NCBI RefSeq assembly: GCF_000005505.3 | Contig: NC_016133.3 | Coordinates: 34,000,737 to 34,064,736, forward strand | Origin: Brachypodium distachyon | Lineage: Eukaryota > Streptophyta > Magnoliopsida > Poales > Poaceae | DNA length: 64,000 nt | Direction of reading: 5' to 3' | Part shown: piece after piece, positions 12,695-24,374 of the stretch | Layout: each line of letters begins with the position of its first letter | Position numbering within the stretch: position 1 is the stretch's first letter | Notes under the pieces: generated by a model | What the model was told of the DNA's origin: nothing | What the model saw: the letters and a program-made list of their open reading frames with translations, nothing else | Database searches by the model: none | Made by a program: the position numbers and the translations under genes

Positions 12695-12933
12695 CTCCCT
12701 CCGTTTCTAATTAATTATTGGCGACGACTATTTTGCAAAGAAACCCCCGTAAATTTCTGAAATAAACCTGCAGTCCACGTTCTATCGAAACTTTTACGGA
12801 AAAAACCTATTGTTTATTGAAATCAACATGTAGTTCACGTGTAATTGAAGATGTGGACTGCATGTTTATTTTGAAATTTTACAGGGATTTCTTTGCAAAA
12901 CAGCCGGCACCAGTTAATTAGGAATGGAGGGAG
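12695..12933. mobile_element. Stowaway MITE
   Basis: A 239-bp element with inverted ends CTCCCTCCgTTtCTAATTAA and, on the other strand, CTCCCTCCaTTcCTAATTAA (two mismatches in 20). TA is duplicated at 12693-12694 and 12934-12935. The interior is also foldback-like: one arm has gtccacg..tctatcgaaa and the other has acttcaattacacgtg-type pairing. It lies about 950 bp upstream of the SCE1 ATG. Confidence 0.88.
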
Positions 12934-12935
12934 TA

Positions 12936-13348
12936 GGGATGAAACCGGATCGGATTCGGACGGATAATACTCGTACCGTATCCTATTCCACATTTTTGAT
13001 CGGATTCGAAAATGGTTCGGATGCAGAAACGGCTACGGAATATACCGGAATTTTGTGTGAAACAGATATGGTACAGTAGCGGATCGGTGCCGGACCGGAA
13101 ACAGATAATTATGGACGGATAATACATGCATCTAATAAAGAGCATGGGGTGTTGTGTAAAATTGCGTGTAAGTGTTGGGGTTGAATCCCACCTTCCATCC
13201 GAGCAGCATGTTTTTCATCCAATTGCTGAGAAAGGAAGTTTGCAAGTTCACACTCAAAATGAGTATTTCCCCATTCTTTTCAAAGGGAATTTGGCAATTT
13301 GCAACTTTAATGTACCGAGTATCTCTCCATGTTCACATAGTACGGTTA
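12936..13348. other. Spacer left of the nested retrotransposons
   Basis: The first part (12940-13120) consists of repeated ggatcgga/cggataata words that look like a degenerate non-autonomous DNA transposon, but I could not fix its ends. The rest is unassigned host sequence up to the target duplication of the outer retrotransposon. Confidence 0.35.
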
Positions 13349-13353
13349 GAAAT

Positions 13354-13559
13354 TGTTGTAGTAAAATAAAACCCTTATATGGGTTGGGCCGTAAATCCTA
13401 CGTGGCGACGACCAAGTTAACATTTCCCAAACACGAGTCAAAATGCCCACGTGGCGCAATCAATCCTACCTGGCAAAAAAGACAAGTCAACAAGTTAAGC
13501 CTCTCATGCCATGGTCAAAAGGAGAATTGAGCTTGAGTAGGGGGCAAGAAAGGTGTGAG
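13354..13559 (+). repeat. Truncated 5' LTR of the outer element
   Basis: Only the first 206 bp of a 793-bp LTR remain. They align with 38058-38264 at about 17 differences, mostly transitions. At 13559/13560 the match stops abruptly and the sequence runs straight into gag. The rest of the LTR, the primer-binding site and the gag start have therefore been deleted. Confidence 0.88.
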
Positions 13560-13588
13560 TCGCAATCGCCAACCCGCCGTCGACCACC

Positions 13589-14191
13589 GTGATCGACGCA
13601 TGCATGCAAGGCCTTCTCCAAGGAGAAGTGAATCGGGCCCTGAGTCGCAATCCTCCAAGGACGACCAGGGAGCTCTATCGGATCTTGCAGGAATACGCCT
13701 GGGGCGAAGACGAGGACATTGCTAAGAAGGACACGCCATGCGCCACTCCCGAAGGAACTCCCTTGTTCGACAAACCCCCTGCGCCTGCTTCATCTTCCAA
13801 GAAGAGGAGGTGGGGGAAAAAGGCCCCCGGCGACCAAGCCTGGAAAATCTTCGCCGTCGAAGGACAAGCATCATCCCAAAAGACTTGGCAACCCAAGAAG
13901 CCACCTCGTCCCGCTGAGGGAGGAACTGGAAGATGCCTCATCCACAACTCGGCAAGCCATAGCACCGAGGAGCGCAACACTCTCATCGCGGCTCGCGAAG
14001 AATTCCTGGCACGAATGCAGGCCCAGCGCAAGGATGAAATAACAACCAAAGCTCCGTGCCCCGCCAACATCCTCGTTGCTGACCCGCCACCTAAGGAGGA
14101 TAACCTCTCGTTTCAAGAACTCGCGTATCACGTCGGAGTGATACTCGGGGGCTCCGCCACAGGCCGGGGATCAAAGTGGCAACGCGAGTAG
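13589..14191 (+). pseudogene. Outer element: C-terminal gag remnant
   Basis: A 200-codon open frame containing the end of a Tat-type gag. The basic, proline-rich linker (SSKKRRWGKKAPGDQAWK) is followed by a degenerate zinc-finger-like motif (CLIHNSASHSTEE). In relatives a final cysteine follows this motif, but here the position is Arg. The matrix/capsid-like N-terminal part is missing because of the upstream deletion. The stop at 14189-14191 separates it from the protease frame. Confidence 0.75.
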
Positions 14192-14212
14192 TATGCTTGC
14201 GAAGTCAATATC

Positions 14213-15148
14213 GTGGAAACCTTCACCCCGACACCACCACCAAAGTGGGCAAGCGTGCCAATTGCCTTCACCGAGGAAGACACCAAGGGGATACACTTCC
14301 CACACGATGACGCCCTCTTCGTGACGGCGATCGTCGCCAATTGTGAGCTCAAAAAGAGTCTTGTGGATGGCGGAAGCTCCGCCGACATCCTATATCTGAG
14401 CACTTTGAAGAAGCTGATGGAACCACAAGGGGGATACAAGAACGGTTCATTGCAGCCATCCCTTTATCCTCTCACCGGCTTCGTACCGGGGAAGTCCATT
14501 CAGCCGCTCGGACAAATTGAGCTCCTCACGACCTTCGAGGACGCCACAAATCATCGAACCGAGCTCGTGCGTTTCGACGTGGTGGACATGGAGGCCTCCT
14601 TTAACGCCATCCTCGGGAGGACGACACTAAACCGTCTCTGCGCCGCCGTCCACCACAACTTCTTGTGTATGAACATCCCGGGCCCAAAAGGCGTGATAAC
14701 GATCCGCGGCGAGCAATCTTCCGACAGGAAGACCCTCTACCGCCATGAGACCAAGTGCGCCGAAAAGGGAGAATAATCCAAGAGTATCAATATGCTTTCG
14801 AATGCAGGAGCATCCGAAACCGATCACCCGGAGCGCTACATCCCTAAGCCCCTCCCCGAAGGAGAACTCAAGGAAGTACGCGTCTCCCAAGAAGACGCCA
14901 CGTGCACGGTGAAGATCGAAGCCGACGTCCCGAGTAAACTCGAGGAAGAACTCGTCGACCTACTTCGCAAGAATTCTGATCTCTTCGCTTGGTCACCTTC
15001 CGACATGGGAGGAGTCCCGCGCGACGTCATGGAGCATCGCCTCGCCGTAAGGCCCGACAAAGCTCCCGTAAAGCAAAAACTTCGGAAACTCTCCACCGAG
15101 CGATGCGAGGTCATCAAGCAAGAAATCGCCAAACTTTCCGACGCCGGG
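14213..15148 (+). pseudogene. Outer element: protease and start of reverse transcriptase
   Basis: Two frames, 14213-14776 and 14792-15148. The first is a retropepsin-like domain with the active-site segment SLVDGGSSADILY and the later ILGRTTLN strand. DGGSS in place of the more usual D-S/T-G is common in this lineage. The second frame is the RT N-terminus (DLFAWSPSDMGGVPRDVMEH, then KQKLRKLSTERCEVIKQEI). It breaks off at 15148, where the inner element is inserted. A stop after the protease is further damage. Confidence 0.85.
15144..15148. repeat. Target-site duplication of the inner element
   Basis: ccggg here is repeated at 29371-29375, directly after the other LTR. The outer pol frame continues across the two copies. 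Confidence 0.92.
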
Positions 15149-16158
15149 TGTCGTCGCTCGGTGCTCCGACACCGGGGTCGTGCGGCCACGTCCCCCTTTT
15201 AGGTTCGGTAGGGGCGTTTGGGGCGGAGACCCGGTGATCGCCGGCACGGGCGATGAGGCCCTACAGGGCCAGCGAAACGAAGAGCTAGGGGTACGTGCTA
15301 GCCCAAGAACAGATGCACGCACGTTTTTTACCCAGGTTCGGGCCACCCGGAGGCATAAAACCCTACGTCCTGCCTGTCTGAACTGATATTGATTACGGAT
15401 CAAAGGTTTACAGGTTGCCGGGCAAGCTCCCGGGCTTTCTCTCAGTGGCTAGGTGCTCCTCACCGCTCACCGTTGGCTGCCTACTGGAGCCAGTAAGCAC
15501 CTATCGAGCGAGCTTCGTCCAAACCAACTAACTGACCAACTGACTAACCTCCCAACTGTCTGACCCGTCAACCCTCTAACCCCCTAGACCGTTGGCATGG
15601 GTCCTCCTTTTATACACAAGGGGAAGCCACATGTGCCACGGTGCATGTACTACAAGTGTCCAACGGGGAGGCACGCAACTTTCCCTGGTGAGCTGGTGGC
15701 ATGCATGGGTGCCACCTCCGCTGCTAGGGGCCTAGGACCCTAGGGTAGGATTGGACAACCACTGTTCCTTGGATCGGACGGGTAACTACCCGTCGGTCGG
15801 TTCGTTTACTGAGCCGCGCGCCTTACTCCTTGCCTCGGTGGGACCGCGCGTTCCGCGCCCGTCACGGGCCCGCGCGGCGCTGTCCAGTGGGCCCCACGAC
15901 CCGAGGCGGGGGCACGCGTCCGCGAACCCCCAGTCCCCGCAAGTCGGCCCGGGAAGCACCCGGGAACCTCCTCCCGGGAAGCAGCTTCCCGGGAGGTGCC
16001 TAAGCGGGAATATTCTCGGAAGCCCCGCTAGCCCCTTTCGGGTTGGTAGCTTGCCGGGAAGCTCGTCGGCGCTCCCCGGGATGAGACCTTCCCAGGAACC
16101 CTGGGGAGGGGGCCACGCGTCGCGTAGCGGTGGTACCCCGGGTACCACTGGTGCGACA
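15149..16158 (-). repeat. 3' LTR of the inner element
   Basis: A 1010-bp copy of 28387-29370. It contains 26 extra bp near 15848-15873, between gcgcg repeats. The polypurine tract GCGGGGGCTAC (minus strand) abuts it at 16159-16169, which fixes the orientation. Confidence 0.92.
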
Positions 16159-16559
16159 GTAGCCCCCGCGCGTGGGCCGGCATCACCTGTCCCTGGAAGG
16201 GTCTCTTCCTAGCCGGTTGCCGGGCTACGCCCTTAACCGACGCGTGGGCCCCCGATCAGTTGGGGCCCGTGTCCCTTCGCTGCCCCGTGTACGGCGCCGC
16301 CAAAAGCGGAGTAGTGGGCGCGAGATTTCCGCCCTAATCCCCCCCTAAATAGGGTAGTTAAGGCCACTCCGCGCATTACTCCCAGTGATTAGGAGTTATC
16401 CCCGCGCACTCGTAGGGTACGGAACCGGCCGTTACCAAATGACCGGGCGTCATAAAGCTTCCACTGTTGGCAACGGGGAGCAACACTTTGCCCTTTCGCC
16501 TCCATCCTCTTCCGCATCTCGCATCCCTGCGCTCTTGCCAGCTTCCGCCCTCGCTCCCC

Positions 16560-19500
16560 ATGGCGCCCCCCACCACCAGAAAGGGGAAGGAGGTCCAGTC
16601 TTCGAAGAAGCCCGCGACCAGCAAGACCGAGGCGGCACTCAAAGCGGCCGCCGCCAAGAACCAGAAGAGGCGGGAGATGCGCGCGAAAGTAGCCTTCTTC
16701 CGCCTTGGCTACAATGGCGAGGCGCTAGGGAAGCTCCGGCACGCCGTCGCCTCCAACTTCAACGAGCACAGGGAGACGCGAATCTTCCCGGTGGGCGTCG
16801 AACACCAGGATAACGACTTCCGGGTGTTCGCGCGCTTCCTCCTCTGCGGCATGGTGCCGCCCTTCTTTCTGTTCCTCCACGCGCTGATGGAGTCCTATCA
16901 GCTGCGGGTGGCGCAGCTCCACCCCACCTCGCTCTTCCTCCTCACCACCTTCCGGGTGTTCGCGTGCTTCCTCCTCTGCGGCATGGAGTCCTATCAGCTG
17001 CGGGTGGCGTTCGTGGGGGTGATGCCGTCGGTGGGGCTCTTCCGGCATTACTTTTACCCGCGCATCGACAATGCGAAGGCGATGTTGTCGGGGGTGGTTT
17101 TCCGCGCCCGCGACCAGATGAAGTCGGAGTTCATCGTCCGGTCGGGGAAGAAGATCGAAAAAGAGTGGCGGGGCGACTGGTGCTGGGTCCGAGTGGAAGA
17201 CCCCCAGGAGTTCATCCAGCCGCCGACGGAGCTGCCGGTGCCCCAGATCGGCTGGCAGGATAGGTACCACCACGACGCCGACCTCCTCCCCATCATGGAG
17301 AAGATCAAGACGCTCCGGCTAGCGGGGCTCACAGATGTCGACGTGGCGCGCACCTTCGTCCATCGGCGCATAGCCCTGCTGCAGCTGCGTTCCCGGCCCG
17401 CGTGGATGTACACGGGCTCCGGGGACAGGACACGACTCCAGGCGGACGGCATGGACTTGGAGTCCCTCAAGACGTGGGTGAAGGGGATCTCCGGCGAGGT
17501 CTTCCAGTCGATAGAGTTCCCGCCGGGGGTCTCCGCTCTCCATGCCGGCGTCAAGGTGCTCAGCGACATCGTCGGCGCCTTCCCGCCCTGCAACGAGTGG
17601 GGGCTGATGGACGACACCCCCACCTGCGTCCCGCACGCTCCCCCGCAAGCACCCCGCGGGAAGCAGGTGCTCGAGGAGAGCGAGGGCGGGTCCGAGCCCA
17701 GCTGGCCCTCCCTCCGGTCGCTGGACGACGAGGCGGGCCAAGTGGCTGCGTCCCCGGAAGTCGTCGCCGTGGAGGACGACGACGAGGAAAGCAGCAATAG
17801 CGCGCCCCTGATCCTGAGAAGGTCGAGCGCATTCGCGGCGGCCGCAGCCACTTCCTCAACAGCGACGTCCGCCCCGGCAGCGCCCCCAACCTGGCGGCGG
17901 CCGCCGCTCCTGGGGCGCCCGTTGGTACAACGACGGCATCCGCGGCAACAGGGGCCGCGAGTGCCTCGGCGGCGGCCCCTGTCTTGCCGGCGGCCGCCAA
18001 CTCCGCGGCGGGAACCGGCCCAGGGGTGCTCGCCGGTACCCCGGCAACGTCAGTACCTGCGGGGGCCATCGGCGCCCCGGCGACGGGCTTCGTTCCGGTA
18101 GCGGGGGCCTCCGCGAGATTGGCGCCCGGCGTCGCGGCGGCATCGCCATCGACACCTGGAGCTCTCCGGGTCACGACAACAACGCGGGCGCCCACGGCAC
18201 CGCCCGCTCGGGGGGTCTTCCAGGGCTTCGTGCTCCGGCGCAACCCTCCGAAGTCCTCCTCGCCGGCGGGCGCCAGCAAGAGGGCGAGGAGTGATTCCCC
18301 GCCCGGCTCGCCAAGCAAGAGGACGCGCGGGGACGCTGGAGGCGCCACCGACCCCGCTGCCTCGGGGGCCAGCGTCGGCACGGGCGTGCCCCTTGGCGAC
18401 CCAGCCCAAGCGGAGACAGAGCCGGCACCAGGTATGTCTTCGTCGATTCCCTGCAACTGCAATTCCTGCTGGCCAAATTTACAAACATGCCTTCTCTTTT
18501 TGCAGCGAGCGGCAGCTCGCCCGCGGCAAGACCCTTGGACGCTCCCGCTGGCGCAGGCGAGGCAGTGGAGGCTGCACCGGCAAACCCGACGGCCGCGCAA
18601 GGTAACCGCCCCGGTCGCCCTTATTTGCCTTCGATAGCACCAACCATCGCCGACCCTCATGCTTTTCCACGGGTGCAGGCACAAGTGCGCCCGCGCCAGG
18701 AACAGGCGCGGCCGTGGTCGACCGCGACACGGTCGTCGGGACCACGGGGGCGGAGGTGGAGTCGGAAACAGCTCCCATGTCCGCCCCCGCCGTGACGGAC
18801 ACAGCGGCCGCAGTGGGGATCGCCGCCGCCGCGGCAGCACCTGGCGACGCGCCCGAGGCCGCGGACGTGGCCGGCTCGGGCTCACCCGCCGTCCGGCAGG
18901 GGACGATCCCCGCCGGAAGCAGGGAGCCTTCTCTAACCCTGGTGTCCCGGAGCCTGGGCGCAGGGGAAGTTGTCAGGGAAGGACGGCAAGACCCGCGGGA
19001 GCAAGTGGGCGACCCCGCGCCCAGCTCCACTTCGGCAGCTGGGGCTTCATCATCCTCTGGGGCCCTCCCCGGCACCGACCTCGGCACCCTCGCCGGGGTC
19101 GCTTGGAATCCTCTTACCTGGGATCCGAGCGTCTTCGAGCGGGGGCACCGGTTCCTGGACGCCGTCCGGGACCAGCAGTTCGCCTTCGTCACCTCGTACA
19201 ATGAGGTGAGGGAGCGCACACCACCGCCAAGAATCAAGTCGGCGAGGTGCGGGAGGCCGTCGAGAGAGAGCGGCGCGAACTCTCCCGGCTGCGCGAGGAG
19301 GTGCGCCTCGCCGAAGAGGAGGCGCGGCTGGCCCGGCAAGCCCTGGAGGCTGCTCGGGAGCCGGTAGTCCCGGAGACCGAGTTCCGTCGGCAACTGGAGG
19401 TCCAGCGCACGGAGCTTCAAGGAAGGCTCGACGCAATGGCGTCAACCCTAGAAGCTTCCTGAAAGGAGCATGCCGAGGTGCTCGCGACGGCCCAGGCGCG

Positions 19501-20122
19501 GCTGGACGAGAAGAGCGAGCTAATCACCAACTACCGTGGCGAAATCGAAGGCCTCCGCGTCCTGCTGAAGGTGCAGGTCAAGGCCGCCGAGGATGCGGCG
19601 AGAGCGGCGACCCAGCACGAGACCGAGTTCAATTCAGTCAAAGGCAAAGCGGCCGGGCTTGAGGACGAGTTGGCCGCCGTCTGGGAAGAGCTCGCCAAGG
19701 CCGGCGAGGCCAACGCGACCCAGGCCTTAGAGCTTGCGAAGTTGGAGGGCCGCGTCAGCAAGGCCAAGAAGGCCGCGCAAGACGCCTGACTCCATCACAG
19801 CACGCTGATCGGGCAGCGGCAGCTCGAGACGGAGAAGCTGGCGAAGATTGCCGGGTCGCTGCGCGACCTGCAGCCCAAGTTCGAGCTGCAGGCGGCGGAG
19901 GTGGACGGCACGGAAGTCATGACGCTGATCCCCTTCTTCTCCGACTTGTTGGGGAAGCTCGGGGCGCTCGACGTTTGGATCACCAAGTACGGCGCCAACG
20001 AAGTCGCCAACTGCGCCCGGGAGGTTGCCGGGACAATCCTCCCGCGGATTCATCTCCGGGACCCAGAATTTCCCTTCGAGTCCCTGCTGGACGCTTGGTC
20101 GGACTGCAAGTATGGCGCTTAG
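16560..20122 (+). pseudogene. Inner element: ORF antisense to pol ('putative gypsy type transposon' protein)
   Basis: The frame starts at ATG 16560 (MAPPTTRKGKEVQSSKK) and reads through a domain found in many grass Tat-type elements: YQLRVAQLHPTSL, FVGVMPSVGLFRHYF, KIEKEWRGDWCWV. I know this from memory as the Pfam 'putative gypsy type transposon' family. A long Ala/Pro/Ser-rich linker follows, reached through a frameshift near 17850-17950. The last part is a Glu/Ala/Arg-rich coiled coil (19204-19790) and a globular end (IPFFSDLLGKLGALDVW). Two short intervals look like real introns: 18432-18505 (gtatgt...tttttgcag) and 18602-18678 (gtaacc...gggtgcag). Stops at 19460-19462 and 19787-19789 break the coiled coil. 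Its role in the element is unknown. Confidence 0.7.
16818..17009. repeat. In-frame patch duplication inside the antisense ORF
   Basis: TTCCGGGTGTTCGCG...GGCATG occurs at 16818-16853 and 16950-16985 (offset 132). ATGGAGTCCTATCAG...GTGGCG occurs at 16887-16913 and 16983-17009 (offset 96). Both offsets are multiples of three, so the frame stays open while part of the domain is repeated. Confidence 0.85.
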
Positions 20123-20474
20123 CGCCGTTTGGACAATGACCTTTTGATTAGTCCATGTAACCACTCGACACCTAGTCAATCAAGCTTGTTAGTTTGCTTA
20201 ATTTCTGTCCTTTATTCCCGTGGCCGTCTCGCGGGGTGGTTCCCTTAGCCTTTGCGTGTCTTGCCTTGTGTTGCGGGGTGACTCGCGCACGCCTCACCCT
20301 TGACCAGACCAGGGACCCGGGACGGACCCGCAGTGCCGACCTGGGGCCAAGCGGTAGCGGGGAGCCACTCCGCTTGTGGGGTAACCACTCCAAGCCGTGT
20401 CCTCCCGGGGCGGACCCGGGAGCCACACGGGGAGCGCACTCCCCCCTCAAGCGTCCCTTTTTACACTGCGGCTA

Positions 20475-21026
20475 CGCACGGGATCCGGGGCCGCACCCAG
20501 CGGGGCAGTGCTCGGTTTCGTTCAGCTCTTAGCGAATTCAGCGTTCATGTTCAGATACTTAGCTTTTTCGTGCGGTCCAATGTTTCGTGATGCTCTGCGG
20601 TAGAGTGCAGACGGGGCACTACCTCGGTAGGAAACCATCCGGGGTACCTGTTCAAGGGATACGATCTCGGAGGGATGCGGCAGGAACGCGGGGGCAGGAT
20701 TGCCGCTGGCGGCAACCGCCGCTGACGATGCTACCACCATGCTCACGAGGCAACCCTCGCCCTCAGGGGCGGACCGTGGCCTTCAGGGACGAACCCTGGC
20801 TTAGGAGGACTCCGCCCCGGGAGCAGCTGCGAGACGGCTATAACATCCTCGGCGCCGGCTTCGCCACACCCCGAACGGCGGGTACGGGTGACGAGGAAGT
20901 TATAGCCTTCCAGCGACAGCCCCCGCAACTGGGGAGACCTGGGTTTTATCTAGGGGACTCGTCCCAAGGGATGCGACGACCCTTGTTACCCGGGAGCTAA
21001 ACTGCTCGAGGGCCGTGGCAAGGATG
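20475..21026 (+). repeat. Inverted repeat, left arm
   Basis: About 551 bp matching the reverse complement of 24372-24922 with only a few percent mismatch. The arms are 3.3 kb apart. The match ends in the short shared word ggcaaggatg. Confidence 0.88.
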
Positions 21027-22088
21027 CGGTGATGGGCCGGAACGAGCGACGAGCGCCGGCACCGGCGCCATCACAACGTCCTTGCAACGACCCGCGCCCG
21101 AAAAAGGCTCTCTCAAAGGGAATGCGGCCAGGTCTGGGTGATAGTGCACCCGCCGGCACAAGGCACGGATGGCACGCACTACCATAGAGTCTCCGTGCCG
21201 ACCCTGATCCTTGCGGAGGTGTCCTACGGAGGGGGGCGACAAGGGCACTGTGGCACTGCACCCCGTCGGCACCGGACGCTGACGGGACGCACCACCACAG
21301 TGCCTCTGCGGCGACCCTCGCCCCAAAACCGCCCCTTTGAGGAAGCGTAGCAGGGGCACAATGGCAGTGCACCTGTCGGCGTGGGACGCCGATGGCACGC
21401 ACTACCACCGTGCCTCTGCGGCGCCCCTCGGGGTGGGCTCGATGGGGTGATGCGGCAGGGGCGCGATGGCGGCGCACCCGCCGGCGCTAGGCACCGGCGG
21501 GAAGCACCACCTCCGCGCCTCCGTCGCACCACCTGCTTTCACGGCCCCGAACCCGGCTTCGCTCTCAGCGATTCCATGGTTGGGGCGCGCCTTTTATAGA
21601 CACGGGTGGGAGGCTTGCCACCGCGCGCGACGGATCCGCGTGGCACCGTGGCACCTTTTCCCCGAACGCGGCGCAGGTTCCGCCACCATGCTTACCGGGT
21701 AACCATGGCACACGTGGCGGCCAGCTGTCAACTCAGAAGCCTCGGAGTGCGGTGAACCCCTTGTGTTGTGGTCCTCCCTCACCACAAGGCACCGGTGTAT
21801 GGTGCGACCCGTGGGCAGCTCACGGGCACCATAGCGTACAAGATTCCTCCCTTTCCTGCAGGTTAGACTCTTACCAGATCCGAGGTGCTGAATTTTTTTC
21901 GAAACTTACAAAAACAAGTAACACAGGTAAATTAGACAAACCACAGGTATCAGATAAATCTCATCTCTCCTGCTTCCCAGCCCCCAGCACAAAGGGGTCG
22001 ATGCCAAACTTGGATGTGAGTGTTTCCTTTCCTGGGCGCAGCGACTGCGCGGTGCAGGCGGCGGGAGGCCGAGCAACCGCACGCCGAG

Positions 22089-22205
22089 TGGTGCACGTTG
22101 CGGGAAGCCCGCCAGCAGCACGACCAGTGATGCACGTTGCGGGAAGCCCGGCAACGGCATGTCCAGTGATGCACGTTGCGGGAAGCCCGCCAACGGCATG
22201 TCCAG
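22089..22205. repeat. 39-bp tandem repeat, three copies
   Basis: Units start at 22089, 22128 and 22167, each containing tgcacgttgcgggaagcccg. Copies 2 and 3 are nearly identical. The unit is 13 codons long but no supported protein runs through it. Confidence 0.9.
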
Positions 22206-22362
22206 TGCCGGAACGATCCGGCAACGGGTTTTCGTGCTCACAACCAAGTAGGGAAAGACACCTTTGTGCATCTAAGGCAGGAGGCAAGAGGGGGAAAACA
22301 CGCGAGTGAACAGGGCAAGAACAAAGCTCAGGGGTGAAATACTTATCTTTATTCACAATTAA

Positions 22363-23709
22363 CTAGCGGTTTACACACGGGGGCTGCCCGGTTACACTAG
22401 TTCGAGAGGTATGCATCGGAGGCATCACTTGAGGGTCGGGCTCCGCTGCTTCACGGGTAGAACTTGCGCAAGTGTTCAATATTCCAGCTATTTGGCACCG
22501 GCATGCCGTCTTCGGTTTCCAGGCGGACAGCCCCCAGCCTGGCACCTGCACTACCCGGAAGGGCCCCTCCCATTTCGGAGTCAACTTGTTCCCGGCCTTC
22601 GTTCCTTGTATCCGGCGCAGGACAAGGTCTCCGTTCTCGAGCCCCCGGGGACGGACTCGTCTGTCGTGATAACGATGGAGTCCCTGCTGGTAGCGCGCGG
22701 CTCGCACAACAGCCCGGCACCGAAGCTCTTCGATGAAGTTTAGATCGTGGACCCTTTACTCGTGTTGGCTGATGTCGCCGTACGCGCATACTCGGGGAGA
22801 TCCGTACTTGAGCTCGAGGGGCAGCACCGCTTCTGCCCCGTAGACAAGGGCGAAAGGAGTTTCGCCCGTTGCCCGACTAGGTGTGGTCCGGATGGACCAC
22901 AGCACGGGCTGGAGTTCTTCGATGCAGTGCTTCCCGTGGCCTTTGAGCTTGTCAAAGGTTCTCGTCTTGAGCCCCTGCAGAACCTCTGCGTTGGCTCCCT
23001 CCGCCTGTCCGTTGCTCCTCGGGTGAGCGACGGATGCGAAGCGCAGCTTAGTGCCCATGTCTTCACAGTAGGCATGAAACGCCGCGCTCGTGAATTGCGC
23101 GCCGTTATCGGTGATGATGCTGTTAGGAACACCAAACCGGCACACAATGCCCTTAAGGAACTTGATGGCCGCATGGGCGGTCACCTTGCGCACTGGTTCC
23201 ACCTCCACCCATTTGGAGAACTTGTCGATGGCCACAAACAAGTATTCGTAACCGCCAACCGCCCTTGGTAGCTTGCCGACGATGTCTAGTCCCCAGACCA
23301 CGAACGGCCACGAGGACGGGATGGCATGCAGGGCCTGGGTTGGTTGGTTGCTCTTCTTCAAGTGGAACTGGCACGCTTCGCATGTCCTCACCAGCCGCTC
23401 TGCGTCGGCCAGGGCCGTGGGCCAGTAAAAGCCATGCCAGAAAGCCTTGCCGGCTAAAGCCCGGGAGGCCACATGGTGTGAACATGTGCCTCGATGTATG
23501 TCCTCCAATAGTGCACACCCTTCTTCCTGCGGCACGCAGAGGAGTTTGACACCATTTGCACGCCTGCGGTATACGTTGCCGTCTATCATAGTGTACATCT
23601 TGGCTCGCCGCGCTACGCGCTCCGCGGCGACGTCATCCTCCGGGAGAGCCTCCCTTTCAAATAGCGGGCGATCTCTTCCGCCCAGGGAGGAATTTCTCTG
23701 CCAATGCAT
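22363..23709 (-). pseudogene. Inner element: integrase
   Basis: Minus-strand frames 23709-22756 and 22707-22363. The N-terminal zinc-binding region has HRGTCSHHVASR followed by CEACQ. The catalytic core has WGLDIVG, an IITDNGAQF segment with the second Asp, and SNGQAEGANAE with the Glu. The C-terminal part (LENGDLVLRR, KLTPKWEGPFRV) is in the second frame after a break near 22750. The catalytic triad looks intact, but the break separates core and tail. Confidence 0.88.
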
Positions 23710-24374
23710 GCCGCCATATCAGCGGCATGGACCCCTGCTGCTACAGGGGTTCCCTCGGTTGCCGGAGGGGCGTCCCCGGCAGCCGTCTGGGGGGTGACTG
23801 AAGGAGCCAGTTGCTTCTGACAGAACACCCCCGCCGGAGGCTTCCGGTGCTCTGCTGCCATCTTGGCTAGCTCATCAGCAGCGAAGTTGTCCTTCCGCTT
23901 GACGTGTTCGAAGCGCAAACCCTTGAACTTCCGTTCCAGCTTGCGAACCTCTTCCACGTACGGCGCCATTTGAGGGCAATCGTAGTCCTTGTTCACCTGG
24001 TTGATCACAAGCTGTGAATCACCGCGAACAACCAGGCGCTTGATGTCGAGGGCGACCGCTGCCCGCAGCCCGGCAAGCAGGCCTTCGTATTCCGCCGTGT
24101 TGTTGGTGGAGTTAGCGAATTCGAGTTGGGCGGCGAGCCGCAGCTGGTCTCCTGTGGGTGACTCGATGAAGACCCCGGCCCCCACTCCCTGGAGACTGAA
24201 CGCACCGTCGCAGTAGAGGACCCAGTGGCTCTCGTCCAACTTGCCGGGAAGGCCGGTCTCCGACTGACTTTCTTCTACGCCCGTGGACGTCCACTCCGCG
24301 ACGAAGTCCGCCAGGGCCGTGCTCTTGATGCTTTTGGAGTTGGCGAAGTGGAGGTCGAACTCCGACAGCTCCAT
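23613..24374 (-). pseudogene. Inner element: RNase H domain
   Basis: A 253-codon frame with LHFANSKSIKSTALADFVAEW and then the RNase H core: YCDGAF (first Asp), STNNTAEYEGLLAGL (Glu), VVRGDSQLVINQV (Asp) and KRKDNFAADELAKMA (last Asp region). It begins exactly where the inverted repeat arm ends, so the linker joining RT to RNase H is missing. Confidence 0.87.

Larger units (their letters stand above)
20123..22362. other. Inner element: non-coding spacer between integrase and antisense ORF
   Basis: GC-rich and without a supported ORF. It holds the plus arm of a 551-bp inverted repeat (20475-21026), degenerate repeats of roughly 100-120 bp (about 21110-21545, recurring gcacgcactacca/gtgcctctgcggcg words) and a clean 39-bp tandem array (22089-22205). 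Tandem repeats in this position are known in Tat/Ogre relatives. Confidence 0.7.

Noticed and set aside
17560..18885. 441-codon minus-strand ORF
   Set aside because: It is Arg/Pro/Ala-rich and mirrors the GC-rich plus-strand linker of the antisense ORF. No domain or plausible start; it is a shadow frame.
22089..22205. Regular repeat array considered as CRISPR-like
   Set aside because: The units are head to tail with no unique spacers, inside a plant retrotransposon.
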